Positions 25,441-34,295 of a stretch of DNA of 64,000 bases are shown piece after piece. How positions within the stretch are numbered: position 1 is the first letter of the stretch; each line of letters starts with the position of its first letter. The notes under the pieces are model-generated. The model made no database searches. It had not been told where the DNA came from and saw nothing but the letters and a program-made list of their open reading frames with translations. Source of the DNA: Mycolicibacterium sp. P1-5 (GTDB lineage: Bacteria > Actinomycetota > Actinomycetes > Mycobacteriales > Mycobacteriaceae); NCBI RefSeq assembly GCF_008329565.1, contig NZ_NPKT01000020.1:59511-123510 (forward strand), given 5' to 3'. The translations under genes and the position numbers were made by a program.

Positions 25441-25956
25441 CTACCGCGGCGTCAGCGCGAACAGCCGCAGCTCCCGGTCGGTTCGGGTGCGGTAGGCCTG
25501 GTACATCGGGTACGCCAGGAACCGTGCTAGTCCTGTGTCCCGTTCGGGCCCGGTCACCAACGCGGCGGTAACCGGAATCTCGGTGCCGTTGATCGCGACG
25601 ACGGCCTCCGGGTTGGCGAGCAGGTTGAGGCTCCAGGCGGGGTGATGCTGCTGGCCGAAGTTGCTCCCCAGCACCAGCAGCCTTTCACCGTCCCTCAGGT
25701 AGCTCAGTGCCGACAGCCGCGGCTGGCCGGACTTGCGGCCCGTCGTGGTCAGCAGCAATTCGGGCATCGAGGTCGGGCCGAACAGGGTGTACTTGCCGTT
25801 GGTCGCCCGCAGTACACGGCGATCCCACGGCACGAGCGCCCTGATGAAGCGCGAGCCAAGTGCCGTCGAGGCGAACGCATAAACCGGCTTGAAGAGCGGC
25901 GAGATGTCTTCTCGCCCCCAATGGCCGTCGGGGAATTGTTGCGGCATGTCTGCCAT
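25441..25956 (-). CDS. Nitroreductase/deazaflavin-dependent (DDN-type) protein
   Basis: The 171-residue protein has the split-barrel fold of the Ddn/Rv3547 group, which binds coenzyme F420. Typical features are an N-terminal helical segment, LLLTTTGRKSGQPRLSALSYL near residues 73-93, LVLGSNFGQQHHPAWSLNLLANPEAVV near 100-125, and a terminal FLAYPMYQAYRTRTDRELRLFALTPR. ATG 25956 and ATG 25947 are both possible. It is the last gene on the strand of the second cyclitol-like operon, 34 bp after a Gfo/Idh/MocA gene. Family members reduce quinones or nitroimidazoles with F420H2; the natural substrate here is unknown. Confidence 0.85.
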   Translation of the reverse strand: MADMPQQFPDGHWGREDISPLFKPVYAFASTALGSRFIRALVPWDRRVLRATNGKYTLFGPTSMPELLLTTTGRKSGQPRLSALSYLRDGERLLVLGSNFGQQHHPAWSLNLLANPEAVVAINGTEIPVTAALVTGPERDTGLARFLAYPMYQAYRTRTDRELRLFALTPR

Positions 25957-25990
25957 CGTGCCCGATCGCGCCGCGATGCAGTACCCCGGT

Positions 25991-26968
25991 TCAGCGCGGC
26001 GACAAGCCTGCCGCCCGATAGGCGGCGTCCACGTAATGCATGTTCTGTACGGCGTCGTCGACACCGAGCGGCAGCGGCGCACCGTGGAGCACATGTGCCG
26101 CGAACGCCTCGAGTTGGTAGGTATAGGACGGCCGGGTTCCCAGGTGCTCCATCCGAGGGCCGTCCGGTGTGCGAATGGTGATCCGGTCATCGAGGTGGGG
26201 CTTGATGAAATTGTGGGCCAGTGCGTCGCCCTTGGTTCCGACCACCTTGAGCGTGAACGAGAATGCCTCTGCAGTCATGGTATTGGCGCTGCAGCCGGTG
26301 GCATCGGACGGAAAGCGCAGTTCGACGTCGCACCACTCGTCGACACCGGGGCTGCGCTCCGAGGCATGGGCCGCGGTGATCGTCGGGCGGCCCAGTCCGC
26401 GTGCGCCGAACTGGCGCATGATGTGCAGGCCGTAGCAACCGAGATCCATCAGGACGCCGCCGGCCAATTTCAGCGACCAGCGCGGGTCGCCGGGATCGGG
26501 TGCGGGCATCGCCATCCGCACCTCGACGTGGCGGACGTCGCCGAGCTCAGCATCGGTCGCCAGCTCGAACATCCGCTGAGTCACCGGATGGAACAGATAG
26601 TGGAAGCCCTCCAGCACGCTGACGCCGGCGGTCGTGGCGGCGTCGGCGACCTGCTGTGCCTCGGGGTGGTTGCGTGCGAACGGCTTTTCGGTGAGCACCG
26701 GCTTGCCGGCCATGATCGCCGCCAGGTTCCACGGGGCGTGCAGGGCATTGGCCAGCGGGTTGTAGACCACGTCAACCTCGGTGTCGGCGATCACGTCGGC
26801 ATAGCTGGCGGCGACCCGCTCCACGCCGTAGACGTCGGCAAATTGCCTGGCCCGCTGCGGATCTCGGGCAGCCACCACGACCAGCCGGTGGCCGAGATCC
26901 TGAGCAGGCCCGACGATCGCCTGCTCGGCGATGCGGGACGCGCCCAGCACGCCGATACGCAGGTTCAT
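25991..26968 (-). CDS. Gfo/Idh/MocA-family oxidoreductase
   Basis: The 325-residue NAD(P)-dependent sugar or cyclitol dehydrogenase starts with IGVLGASRIAEQAI (Rossmann loop). It has VLTEKPFARN with the catalytic-type Lys near residue 96 and EGFHYLFHPVTQRMF, a motif typical of the dimeric dihydrodiol and 1,5-anhydrofructose-reductase branch. The second domain includes LMDLGCYGLHIMRQF. Its ATG overlaps the upstream IolE-like stop (ATGA). Since two IolG-like proteins exist elsewhere in the window, this more divergent one probably handles a different ring or deoxy-sugar intermediate. The substrate is not known. Confidence 0.87.
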   Translation of the reverse strand: MNLRIGVLGASRIAEQAIVGPAQDLGHRLVVVAARDPQRARQFADVYGVERVAASYADVIADTEVDVVYNPLANALHAPWNLAAIMAGKPVLTEKPFARNHPEAQQVADAATTAGVSVLEGFHYLFHPVTQRMFELATDAELGDVRHVEVRMAMPAPDPGDPRWSLKLAGGVLMDLGCYGLHIMRQFGARGLGRPTITAAHASERSPGVDEWCDVELRFPSDATGCSANTMTAEAFSFTLKVVGTKGDALAHNFIKPHLDDRITIRTPDGPRMEHLGTRPSYTYQLEAFAAHVLHGAPLPLGVDDAVQNMHYVDAAYRAAGLSPR

Positions 26969-27873
26969 GCCGGTAGGCCGTCGGTGACCTTCTGGAGGTA
27001 GGCGACGCTGGCCAGCACATCGCGCAGCGGGCCCTGGCCACGTGGGGCGCCATCCAAGATGGTGTCCTGTTCGAGCACGAACCAGCCGTCGAAGCCATTG
27101 TCCTGCAATGTCGTAACGATGCCGGCAATGTCGACGTCGCCGGTGCCCAGCGGGGTGTACATACCCCGGGCCACCGCTTCGGTGTAGGTCAGCTCGCCGG
27201 ACTGCACGAGAGCGGCCAGCGCCGCGTCGACGTCCTTGAGGTGGGTGTGCGCAATGCGTCTCGGCACGGCGCGTGCCAGCTGCAGCGGATCGGTACCGCC
27301 GATCAGCAAGTGCCCGGTGTCCAGGCAGAGCGAGATCGTCGAGCCCGCAAGCACCCGGGCAACTTCGTCAGCCGTCTCGACAAGCGTGCCCACATGCGGG
27401 TGCAGCACCGCGGTGATGCCCCTCTCGGCGGCCGCCGCCGACAGCCGATCGAGGTTGGTCAGCAGCGTCGACCACTGTGCGTCGTCCAGGTCGGGCCGGG
27501 AGTCATAGCCGTCGGTGCCGGTTGCCGCAGCCAGCACGAGCATCGAACGCGGCCCGTTCCCCGAGTCGCTTCGCTCCTGCCTGCCGGAGCTTGCCACAAG
27601 GGATTCCAGCACACCGGTGACGTCGGGCACCGGGTCGTGGCCGGCATCGTGCAGCACAACCGGCGCGAAGCTGCCGACACAGCTCAGGCCGTGCCGGCTC
27701 AGCGTCGCGGCCAGCTCACCGGGCTCCGCGGGCAGAAAGCCCTCCGGACCTAGCTCGGTGGCGGTCAGGCCCGCCTGGTGCATTTCGGACAGCACCCGCT
27801 CCGGGGGGAGCTGATAGCCCCAGCCGGGCACTTCGCACACACCCCAGGAGACGGGGGCTCCGGCGATTCTCAC
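26965..27873 (-). CDS. IolE-like TIM-barrel dehydratase/isomerase
   Basis: The 302-residue sugar phosphate isomerase/epimerase barrel is a clear paralogue of the IolE at 12623-13525: IAGAPVSWGVCEVPGWGY, TATELGPEGFLPAEPGEL, VLHPHVGTLVETADEV, CLDTGHLLIGG, AHTHLKDVD and WFVLEQDTI follow the same order of metal ligands. GTG 27873 overlaps the upstream dehydrogenase stop (GTGA), fixing the start. It likely dehydrates or isomerises a keto-cyclitol other than, or in addition to, 2-keto-myo-inositol. An insertion around QERSDSGNGP near residue 100 is absent from the first copy. Confidence 0.87.
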   Translation of the reverse strand: MRIAGAPVSWGVCEVPGWGYQLPPERVLSEMHQAGLTATELGPEGFLPAEPGELAATLSRHGLSCVGSFAPVVLHDAGHDPVPDVTGVLESLVASSGRQERSDSGNGPRSMLVLAAATGTDGYDSRPDLDDAQWSTLLTNLDRLSAAAAERGITAVLHPHVGTLVETADEVARVLAGSTISLCLDTGHLLIGGTDPLQLARAVPRRIAHTHLKDVDAALAALVQSGELTYTEAVARGMYTPLGTGDVDIAGIVTTLQDNGFDGWFVLEQDTILDGAPRGQGPLRDVLASVAYLQKVTDGLPA

Positions 27874-28874
27874 TGACGTACCTCCTCGATACGAACGGGC
27901 GCGCCCCGGCGTAGCGACTCGGTGGCCGCCTCGGCGATCCAGGCGACCTCGACGGCGTCGGCCACGGTGGCACCGAGCACCGGTGCTCCCTTGACGACAT
28001 CGACGAACCCGCTCAGTTCGATGCGGAACGCCTCGGTGAAGCGGTCCATGAAGAAGTTGTGCGGCTGCCCGGTGGGAAAATCGTTGCACGGGTCGGTGTT
28101 CCGCACCGGAACCCCTTGGTCCCAGCCGGCGACGACGGTGTCGTCGAAGCCGTGCACCTCCAGCCGGCAATCGTAGCCGCGGCCGTTGTAGCGCGCGTTG
28201 GAGATGACGCCGAGTGCGCCACCGTCAAACCGGACCACTACGGCCGCAGTGTCGACGTCGCCGTAGTCAGCGAACAGCGGATCGCCCTGCACGGTGCCGG
28301 TGGCGTAGACCTCGACCGCTTCCTGGCCGGTGATCCAGCGGACGATGTCGAAGTCATGCACCGCGCAGTCGCGGAAGATACCGCCGGAGCCGGCAATGTA
28401 ATCCATCGGCGGCGGCGCGGGATCCATTGTGGTGCTACGGATCGTGTGCAATGCGCCCAGCGCACCGCTGTCGACGGCAGCCTTGGCCGCGGCGAACGCG
28501 GCATCGAACCGGCGCTGATACCCGACCTGCACCGGCACACCGGCTCGCGCGATGGCGGCGGCAACCGCGGCGCTCTCGGCCGCGGTGGAGGCCACCGGCT
28601 TCTCGCAGAACGTCGGCAGCCGGCGCTCGACCGCGGCCAGTGTCAGCTCGGCATGCGCCGGGGTGGCGGCGGCCACCACCACGCCGTCGATACCGGACGA
28701 CAACAGCGCGTCCACCGAATCGACGGACCTGAGACCATATTTCGCCGCAACCTGGGCGACAACGTCGGGACGCTCGTCGGTGACGACGAGGCCGTCGACA
28801 CCATCGAGCTGGCTCAGGGTGTCGGTGTGGAAGGCACCGATTCGGCCGAGGCCGATGACACCGAGTGTGGTCAT
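27870..28874 (-). CDS. Inositol 2-dehydrogenase-like protein (Gfo/Idh/MocA family)
   Basis: The 334-residue protein is IolG/IolX-like: VIGLGRIGAFHTDTL (Rossmann motif, residues 5-19), TFCEKPVASTAAES with the catalytic Lys at about residue 94, QVGYQRRFDAAFAAAK, and FRDCAVHDFDIVRWITG with the conserved Asp and His pair. It overlaps both neighbours by 4 bases (ATGA with the dioxygenase upstream, GTGA with the isomerase downstream), so it lies in the middle of a tightly coupled operon. It may oxidise scyllo- or D-chiro-inositol, or a demethylated methyl-inositol; which one is inference. Confidence 0.88.
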   Translation of the reverse strand: MTTLGVIGLGRIGAFHTDTLSQLDGVDGLVVTDERPDVVAQVAAKYGLRSVDSVDALLSSGIDGVVVAAATPAHAELTLAAVERRLPTFCEKPVASTAAESAAVAAAIARAGVPVQVGYQRRFDAAFAAAKAAVDSGALGALHTIRSTTMDPAPPPMDYIAGSGGIFRDCAVHDFDIVRWITGQEAVEVYATGTVQGDPLFADYGDVDTAAVVVRFDGGALGVISNARYNGRGYDCRLEVHGFDDTVVAGWDQGVPVRNTDPCNDFPTGQPHNFFMDRFTEAFRIELSGFVDVVKGAPVLGATVADAVEVAWIAEAATESLRRGAPVRIEEVRQ

Positions 28875-30031
28875 GGGATTCTCCGTTCGTTCTGGTCGCG
28901 CAGCGCGAGGTCGAGGGCGTCGGGGGTCAGGTCGTCGGCCAGTGCGGTGAGCACAACGTCCACTTGGCTTGGCGGCGCAAGGCTTCCGATTGGCTGGTCG
29001 CGGTCGAGGTTGGTGGGGAAGGGGTAACCTTCGGCGGTGGCCACCACGGCGTTGAGCAACTCCGCCGCCGGCCGGCCAGCCGCCTTCATGGCCCGCAGCG
29101 CGGGGTATACCGCACGCACCATCGCCGTGCGATCCAGGGCTTCCATCGCCCGGCCGAACGGGGATGAGATCTGCAGCAGGTTGGCGATCCGCCGCACGTC
29201 CGCGGACGTGTTGACGCCCGCGCCGTGATAGAGCGCCGGATTGAAGAACACCGCGTCACCCTTACTGAGCGGAATCTGAACATACTGTGCGGCAAAGTAA
29301 TCAACGAATTCTGGACGGTTGAACGCGATGTAGCCGCCTTCGAACAGCTGCGAATACGGCAGCAGCATGGTCGGGCCGCTCTGCAGCGGCATGTCGGTGT
29401 GCGCGACCGCACCCTGCAATGTCAGCGTCGCCGACAGCCGGTGCACCTGCGCAGGGTAATCGGTGAGCTGCCCGGGGTCGATGAACCCGAGGTGGTAGTC
29501 GCGGTGCGGAACCTGTCCCGCACCACCGGGATTCACAACATTGACCTGAGAGGTGACCTGGTAGCGCGGGCCCAGCCAGGCCTGGGAGACCAAGGCCAGC
29601 AGGTCGTTGGCGTAGTAGTCGGCGTAGACGTCGGGGGAGTGCAGCGCGAGTTTCTGGGCGGCGTTCCACACCCGGTCATTGGCACCGGCCGTGCCGAAGT
29701 GGTCACCGCCCGCACCGCCGGCCCGCCGCTGATCTCCGATCAGAGCGGAGAACGCTGCGGAGGCCGCATCGACGACCGGAGCCGAGAACGCGCCGCTGAA
29801 TACGACGACGCCGGGCCCCTCGGCCAGCGCGGTGATGAGCTCGGCCTGCAACACCCGCCGGTCGGCTCGTGCCATGTCGGCCGCGGAGTACACCAGGACG
29901 TTCTGCCGGACCTCGGCGGCGTGCGGGTAGGCATCGAGATCGGTGTCCCGCTCGGTCAGGGCTCGCAGCGCGTCGAGCTGAAATGACGCCTCGCTCAACC
30001 ACGGCTCTAACCGCGCGCTCACGTCGACCAT
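28871..30031 (-). CDS. Phytanoyl-CoA dioxygenase (PhyH) family Fe(II)/2-oxoglutarate oxygenase
   Basis: The 386-residue protein contains the double-stranded beta-helix oxygenase core. The metal triad is visible as His176-x-Asp178 (VPHRDYHLGF) and His269 (LYHGAGVNTS), with Arg280/281 able to bind 2-oxoglutarate. The N-terminal 80 residues are extra relative to small PhyH proteins. It is the first gene of the second cyclitol-like operon, divergent from a LacI regulator. Such oxygenases hydroxylate or O-demethylate small molecules, so an attractive inference is that it opens the pathway by oxidising a methylated or deoxy cyclitol. The start is ATG 30031. Confidence 0.85.
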   Translation of the reverse strand: MVDVSARLEPWLSEASFQLDALRALTERDTDLDAYPHAAEVRQNVLVYSAADMARADRRVLQAELITALAEGPGVVVFSGAFSAPVVDAASAAFSALIGDQRRAGGAGGDHFGTAGANDRVWNAAQKLALHSPDVYADYYANDLLALVSQAWLGPRYQVTSQVNVVNPGGAGQVPHRDYHLGFIDPGQLTDYPAQVHRLSATLTLQGAVAHTDMPLQSGPTMLLPYSQLFEGGYIAFNRPEFVDYFAAQYVQIPLSKGDAVFFNPALYHGAGVNTSADVRRIANLLQISSPFGRAMEALDRTAMVRAVYPALRAMKAAGRPAAELLNAVVATAEGYPFPTNLDRDQPIGSLAPPSQVDVVLTALADDLTPDALDLALRDQNERRIP

Positions 30032-30073
30032 GCGGCAAGTCTTGCTGTGACTCAGGCTGCAATCAACACCAGA

Positions 30074-30093
30074 AAGCCATCAAAAAGCCATCA
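30074..30093. promoter_or_regulatory. 11-bp-phased direct repeat between PhyH and LacI genes
   Basis: AAGCCATCA occurs at 30074-30082 and again at 30085-30093, one DNA turn apart, in the 73-bp gap between the divergent starts. It could be the LacI-type operator or overlap the promoters. LacI proteins usually bind palindromes, which I do not see here, so the role is uncertain. Confidence 0.3.
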
Positions 30094-30104
30094 GCGGAGG
30101 TAGG

Positions 30105-31118
30105 GTGCGAAAGATGGCGCACCGCTTCAAGGTCCGCGAGATCGCCCAGCAGTCCGGGCTCTCCGAGGCGACGGTCGACCGGGTGCTCAACCACCGGCCC
30201 GGCGTCCGGGCCACCACCCGCGCCGAGGTGTTGCACGCGATCTCCGATCTCGAGAAGCAGCAGTCCCAGCTCCGGCTCAACGGACGTCGTTTCCTTCTCG
30301 ACGTCGTGATGCAGACACCGCGCCGGTTCTCCGACGCCTTCCGTGCCGCGGTCGAGGCCGAGCTTCCCGCGTTCGCACCTGCGATGCTGCGCGCCCGGTT
30401 CCATCTGTGGGAGTCCGGGTCGGCAGGTCAGACGGTGGAGACGCTCGATCGGATAAGGGGCAGTCACGGGGTCGTGCTGAAGGCGCAGGACGAACCCGAG
30501 GTGGCCGAAGCCGTTGACCGGCTGGTCGGCGCCGGCGTCCCGGTGGTGACGTATTCGACCGACATCCCGGCCAGCGCGCGCTGCGCCTACGTCGGCATCG
30601 ACAATCACGGGGCCGGAGTCACCGCGGCCTATCTGATGGACCAGTGGTTGGGCGAATCGCCAGCTGACGTACTGATCACGTTGAGCCGCACCGTCTTTCG
30701 AGGGGAGGCTGAACGTGAGGTCGGCTTTCGGACGGCACTGCGCAAGTCTGGGCGCACCGTCGTCGAGGTCAGTGACAGCGACGGGATCGACGCCACCATC
30801 GAACGCCTGGTGGTCGATGCACTGAAGCGCCATCCCGACGTGGCGGCCGTTTACTCCGTCGGCGGCGGCAACACGGCGACAATCGCGGCGTTCGAGGGAT
30901 TGGGCCGCGCGTGCAGAGTTTTTATCGCCCACGACCTTGACGCCGACAACCGGCGGCTGCTGCGCGAGGGTCGGATCTCGGCGGTGCTGCACAACGACCT
31001 GCGCGCCGACGCCCGGCTGGCGATGCGGCTCATCCTGCAGCAACACCGGGCGCTGCCCAGCGAGCCTGCACGTTCCGTCCCGATTCAGGTGATCACCCCC
31101 TACAACCTGCCGGGCTGA
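30105..31118 (+). CDS. LacI-family transcriptional regulator
   Basis: The 337-residue regulator has an N-terminal LacI helix-turn-helix (FKVREIAQQSGLSEATVDRVL, then NHRPGVRATTRAEVL hinge) and a periplasmic-binding-protein-like effector domain (VLKAQDEPEVAEAVDRLV, VPVVTYSTDIPASARCAYVGIDN, AAVYSVGGGNTATIAAF). Effector domains of this type bind sugars or cyclitols. GTG 30105 is 4 bases after GGAGG; ATG 30114 is an alternative at 13-base spacing. Divergence from the PhyH operon by 73 bp makes that operon its likely target, and the PfkB gene 100 bp downstream may be part of its own transcript. Confidence 0.9.
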   Translation: MRKMAHRFKVREIAQQSGLSEATVDRVLNHRPGVRATTRAEVLHAISDLEKQQSQLRLNGRRFLLDVVMQTPRRFSDAFRAAVEAELPAFAPAMLRARFHLWESGSAGQTVETLDRIRGSHGVVLKAQDEPEVAEAVDRLVGAGVPVVTYSTDIPASARCAYVGIDNHGAGVTAAYLMDQWLGESPADVLITLSRTVFRGEAEREVGFRTALRKSGRTVVEVSDSDGIDATIERLVVDALKRHPDVAAVYSVGGGNTATIAAFEGLGRACRVFIAHDLDADNRRLLREGRISAVLHNDLRADARLAMRLILQQHRALPSEPARSVPIQVITPYNLPG

Positions 31119-31218
31119 GCTCGTCGAGTCGTCGATTCGAAGAATTCGCGACTAGCATTCCGCGCCGACGGCGACGATGGGGGCGCCGAAAGATTTGAGA
31201 CTCAGAGGAGAGCGATCC

Positions 31219-32067
31219 GTGCCACGACACCGCGCTGAGCTCGTTGCCGGCGTGACCGTGCTGGGCAATCTGGCCGTCGACGTCATCAACGGCGGCCCGA
31301 AGACCCCGGGCGGGTGTGCATCGTTCTCCGGGGTGGCGATGGAGGCCGCCGGGGGCACCGGCGGGATCGTCGCGCTCGCGGCCGACGAGGACCACTCGCT
31401 GTTCGAACCGCTGCTCGATCGGTTCGGCCCGCTGATCCGGATCCTGCCTGCGGAATGCACCAGCGCGTTCCGGCTGGACTATGAGGACGTCGACCATCGC
31501 CGGATGTCGGTGGAGGCCATCGGACCGGTGTGGAGCGCGGCGGAGGTGGAGTCGGCAGATCCCGAAACGGCATGGGTTCACCTCGCTCCGCTGCTGCGCA
31601 CCGATTTCCCCGCCGAGACGCTCGCTCTGTTGGCGCAGCGCGGCCACCGGGTCGCCTACGACGGACAAGGCCTGGTTCGCGCCGACCGGGTCGGACCACT
31701 GGTCGTGGATCGCCATTACCCACCGGAACTGCTGAACCACCTCAGCATCCTCAAGCTCGCCGAGGACGAGGCCGTCATCGTCGCCGACGGTCCCTTCGAC
31801 GAGTCGACCGCGGCACACCTGGGAGTGCCCGAAATCCTGGTCACCTACGGGTCCGAGGGCTGTGACATCTATACCGGCGACACCCGCGTACGGGTGCCGG
31901 CTGCCTGGCGGGTCGAAGGGGTACAGACCACCGGCGCCGGAGACATGTTCACCACGTGTTATGTGGCAAATCGGGCAGCCGGCGCCGACCCGTGCGCCGC
32001 GGCCAAGGAAGCCAGTGAACTCGTCGCGGGAGAACTCGAGAAACGCCAGGGAGCGCGCCGCAATTGA
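31219..32067 (+). CDS. PfkB-family carbohydrate kinase
   Basis: The 282-residue kinase has a ribokinase-fold start (VTVLGNLAVDVINGG), a GGCASFSG-type lid region (TPGGCASFSGVAMEA), and the catalytic VQTTGAGDMFTTCYVANRAAG near residues 234-254 with Asp in GAGD. GTG 31219 follows AGAGGAG at 9 bases; upstream in-frame sequence lacks a site. It would phosphorylate a sugar or sugar-like intermediate of the second cyclitol operon, analogous to IolC in the first. It differs from IolC by lacking the long C-terminal region and by divergent substrate-loop residues. The substrate is unknown. Confidence 0.82.
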   Translation: MPRHRAELVAGVTVLGNLAVDVINGGPKTPGGCASFSGVAMEAAGGTGGIVALAADEDHSLFEPLLDRFGPLIRILPAECTSAFRLDYEDVDHRRMSVEAIGPVWSAAEVESADPETAWVHLAPLLRTDFPAETLALLAQRGHRVAYDGQGLVRADRVGPLVVDRHYPPELLNHLSILKLAEDEAVIVADGPFDESTAAHLGVPEILVTYGSEGCDIYTGDTRVRVPAAWRVEGVQTTGAGDMFTTCYVANRAAGADPCAAAKEASELVAGELEKRQGARRN

Positions 32068-32068
32068 G

Positions 32069-32086
32069 AGCTACCCGCCGGTAGCT
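32069..32086 (+). terminator. Hairpin after the PfkB kinase gene
   Basis: AGCTACC-CGCC-GGTAGCT is a perfect 7-bp stem with a 4-nt loop that begins one base after the TGA stop and is followed by pyrimidine-rich ACTTCTCTT. It is a good candidate terminator for the lacI-pfkB transcript. Confidence 0.6.
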
Positions 32087-32348
32087 ACTTCTCTTAGAGA
32101 ACGCCGTTCTCGATAGGTGACGAACGACACACTTCTGTCTCATGCGGCTCCTGAACATGTCCGTGAGCTGTGACTTCGATGCGGGCCGCACGGCGTGTCA
32201 AGATCGCGGCCCGCTCGGGCTTGCCTAAGAAAGTGCAATAATCGGTACTGCGAGTGACAGCAACTCCCGGGCTGTCGATTCCGACGGCGCGTCCACCTGA
32301 TAGCGACGCGGGATCTGCGCCCGGCGGGACAGGACGAAAGGCGGGGAC

Positions 32349-34295
32349 GTGGGTCCGAACGGCAACGGAGCTACGGGTAACCGGCAGAAGCTGGAAAAGG
32401 TCGTCATCCGGTTCGCGGGTGACTCCGGTGACGGCATGCAGCTGACTGGTGACCGGTTCACCTCAGAGGCCGCGCTGTTCGGCAATGACCTTGCTACCCA
32501 ACCGAATTACCCGGCCGAGATCCGCGCGCCACAGGGCACGCTGCCCGGCGTCTCGTCTTTCCAGATCCAGATCGCCGACTACGACATCCTCACCGCCGGT
32601 GACCGTCCCGACGTGCTCGTCGCGATGAACCCCGCTGCGCTCAAGGCCAACATCGGCGACCTGCCGCGCGGCGGTCTGGTGATCGCCAACTCCGACGAGT
32701 TCACCAAGCGCAACCTCGCGAAGGTGGGCTACGAGACCAACCCGCTCGAGAGCGGCGAGCTCGACGACTACGTCGTGCAGGCCGTCGCGATGACGACGTT
32801 GACCCTCGGTGCGGTCGAGGCGATCGGCGCAACCAAGAAGGACGGCCAGCGCGCCAAGAACATGTTCGCGCTCGGCCTGCTGTCATGGATGTACGGCCGG
32901 CCGATCGAGACCAGCGAGACGTTCATCCGGGAAAAGTTCGCCCGCAAGCCCGATGTCGCCGAGGCCAACGTCCTGGCGCTGAAGGCCGGCTGGAACTACG
33001 GCGAGACCACCGAGGCGTTCGGCACCACCTACGAGATCTCGCCGGCCAAGCTGGCTCCCGGCGAGTACCGGCAGATTTCCGGCAACACAGCCCTGGCCTA
33101 CGGCGTGATCGCCGCCGGCCAGCTCGCCGACACCCAGGTGGTGCTCGGCACCTACCCGATCACGCCGGCGTCGGACATCCTGCACGAGCTGTCCAAGCAC
33201 AAGAACTTCAACGTTCTGACCTTCCAGGCCGAGGACGAGATCGCCGGCGTGGGCGCCGCGATCGGTGCCTCTTACGGCGGCGCGCTTGGCGTGACCAGTA
33301 CGTCGGGCCCGGGCATCTCGCTGAAGTCCGAGGCCATCGGCCTGGCCATGATGGCCGAGCTGCCGCTGCTGGTGATCGACGTCCAGCGCGGCGGACCGTC
33401 CACCGGCCTGCCCACCAAGACCGAGCAGGCTGATCTGCTGCAGGTGATGTTCGGCCGCAACGGCGAGTCGCCGGTGGCTGTGCTGGCCGCCAGCACCCCC
33501 TCGGACTGCTTCGAGGTGGCCATCGAGGCCGCCCGGATCGCGCTGACCTACCGGACGCCGGTGATTCTGCTGTCCGACGGCGCGATCGCCAACGGCTCTG
33601 AGCCGTGGCGGATCCCCGACATCGACTCCTTCGAGCCGATCGAGGTCAACCACGCCAACGCCGGCGAGGCGTTCCAGCCCTACGCTCGCGACCCCGAGAC
33701 GCTGGCCCGCCAGTTCGCGGTTCCGGGTACGCCCGGCTTGGAGCACCGCATCGGCGGTCTGGAGTCCGCCAACGGCTCCGGCAACATCTCCTACGAGCCG
33801 GCCAACCACGACCTCATGGTCCGGTTGCGGCAAGCCAAGATCGCCGGCATCACGGTGCCCGACATCAAGGTCGACGACCCGACCGGTGACGCCGAGCTGC
33901 TGATCCTCGGGTGGGGGAGCTCCTTCGGGCCGATCGGTGAAGCGTGCCGACGCGCGCGCCGCCGCGGGATCAAGGTCGCCCAGGCTCACCTGCGGCACCT
34001 CAACCCGATGCCGGCCAACCTCGGGGAGGTACTGCGCAAGTACCCGAACGTGGTGGTCCCCGAGATGAACCTCGGCCAGCTGGCGCTGCTGCTGCGCGGC
34101 ACGTATCTGGTCGACGTCCGGTCGGTCACCAAGGTAGAAGGTATGGCGTTCCTGGCCGACGAACTGGAAGGCATCATCGATGCCGCCCTCGACGGAACGC
34201 TGGCTGAAAAGGAAAGCAACAAAGCGAAATTCGCCAGGCTTGCGGCAGCTACCGTGAGTACTGGCACAGATGTTGGCGCGGGAGTGAACGCATGA
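32349..34295 (+). CDS. korA: 2-oxoacid:ferredoxin oxidoreductase, alpha (gamma-alpha fusion) subunit
   Basis: The 648-residue subunit fuses the gamma domain (VVIRFAGDSGDGMQLTGDRFTSE, residues about 18-210) to the pyrimidine-binding alpha domain (VVLGTYPITPASDILHELSKH, VTSTSGPGISLKSEAIGLAM) and the CoA-facing C-terminal domain (ELLILGWGSSFGPIGEACRRARRRG). With KorB it oxidatively decarboxylates 2-oxoglutarate to succinyl-CoA, passing electrons to ferredoxin, an alternative to the lipoamide complex in mycobacteria. The GTG start follows AAAGGCGGGG. The 281-bp leader contains the AT-rich TGCAATAATCGG at about 32235-32246, a possible -10 region. Confidence 0.95.
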   Translation: MGPNGNGATGNRQKLEKVVIRFAGDSGDGMQLTGDRFTSEAALFGNDLATQPNYPAEIRAPQGTLPGVSSFQIQIADYDILTAGDRPDVLVAMNPAALKANIGDLPRGGLVIANSDEFTKRNLAKVGYETNPLESGELDDYVVQAVAMTTLTLGAVEAIGATKKDGQRAKNMFALGLLSWMYGRPIETSETFIREKFARKPDVAEANVLALKAGWNYGETTEAFGTTYEISPAKLAPGEYRQISGNTALAYGVIAAGQLADTQVVLGTYPITPASDILHELSKHKNFNVLTFQAEDEIAGVGAAIGASYGGALGVTSTSGPGISLKSEAIGLAMMAELPLLVIDVQRGGPSTGLPTKTEQADLLQVMFGRNGESPVAVLAASTPSDCFEVAIEAARIALTYRTPVILLSDGAIANGSEPWRIPDIDSFEPIEVNHANAGEAFQPYARDPETLARQFAVPGTPGLEHRIGGLESANGSGNISYEPANHDLMVRLRQAKIAGITVPDIKVDDPTGDAELLILGWGSSFGPIGEACRRARRRGIKVAQAHLRHLNPMPANLGEVLRKYPNVVVPEMNLGQLALLLRGTYLVDVRSVTKVEGMAFLADELEGIIDAALDGTLAEKESNKAKFARLAAATVSTGTDVGAGVNA

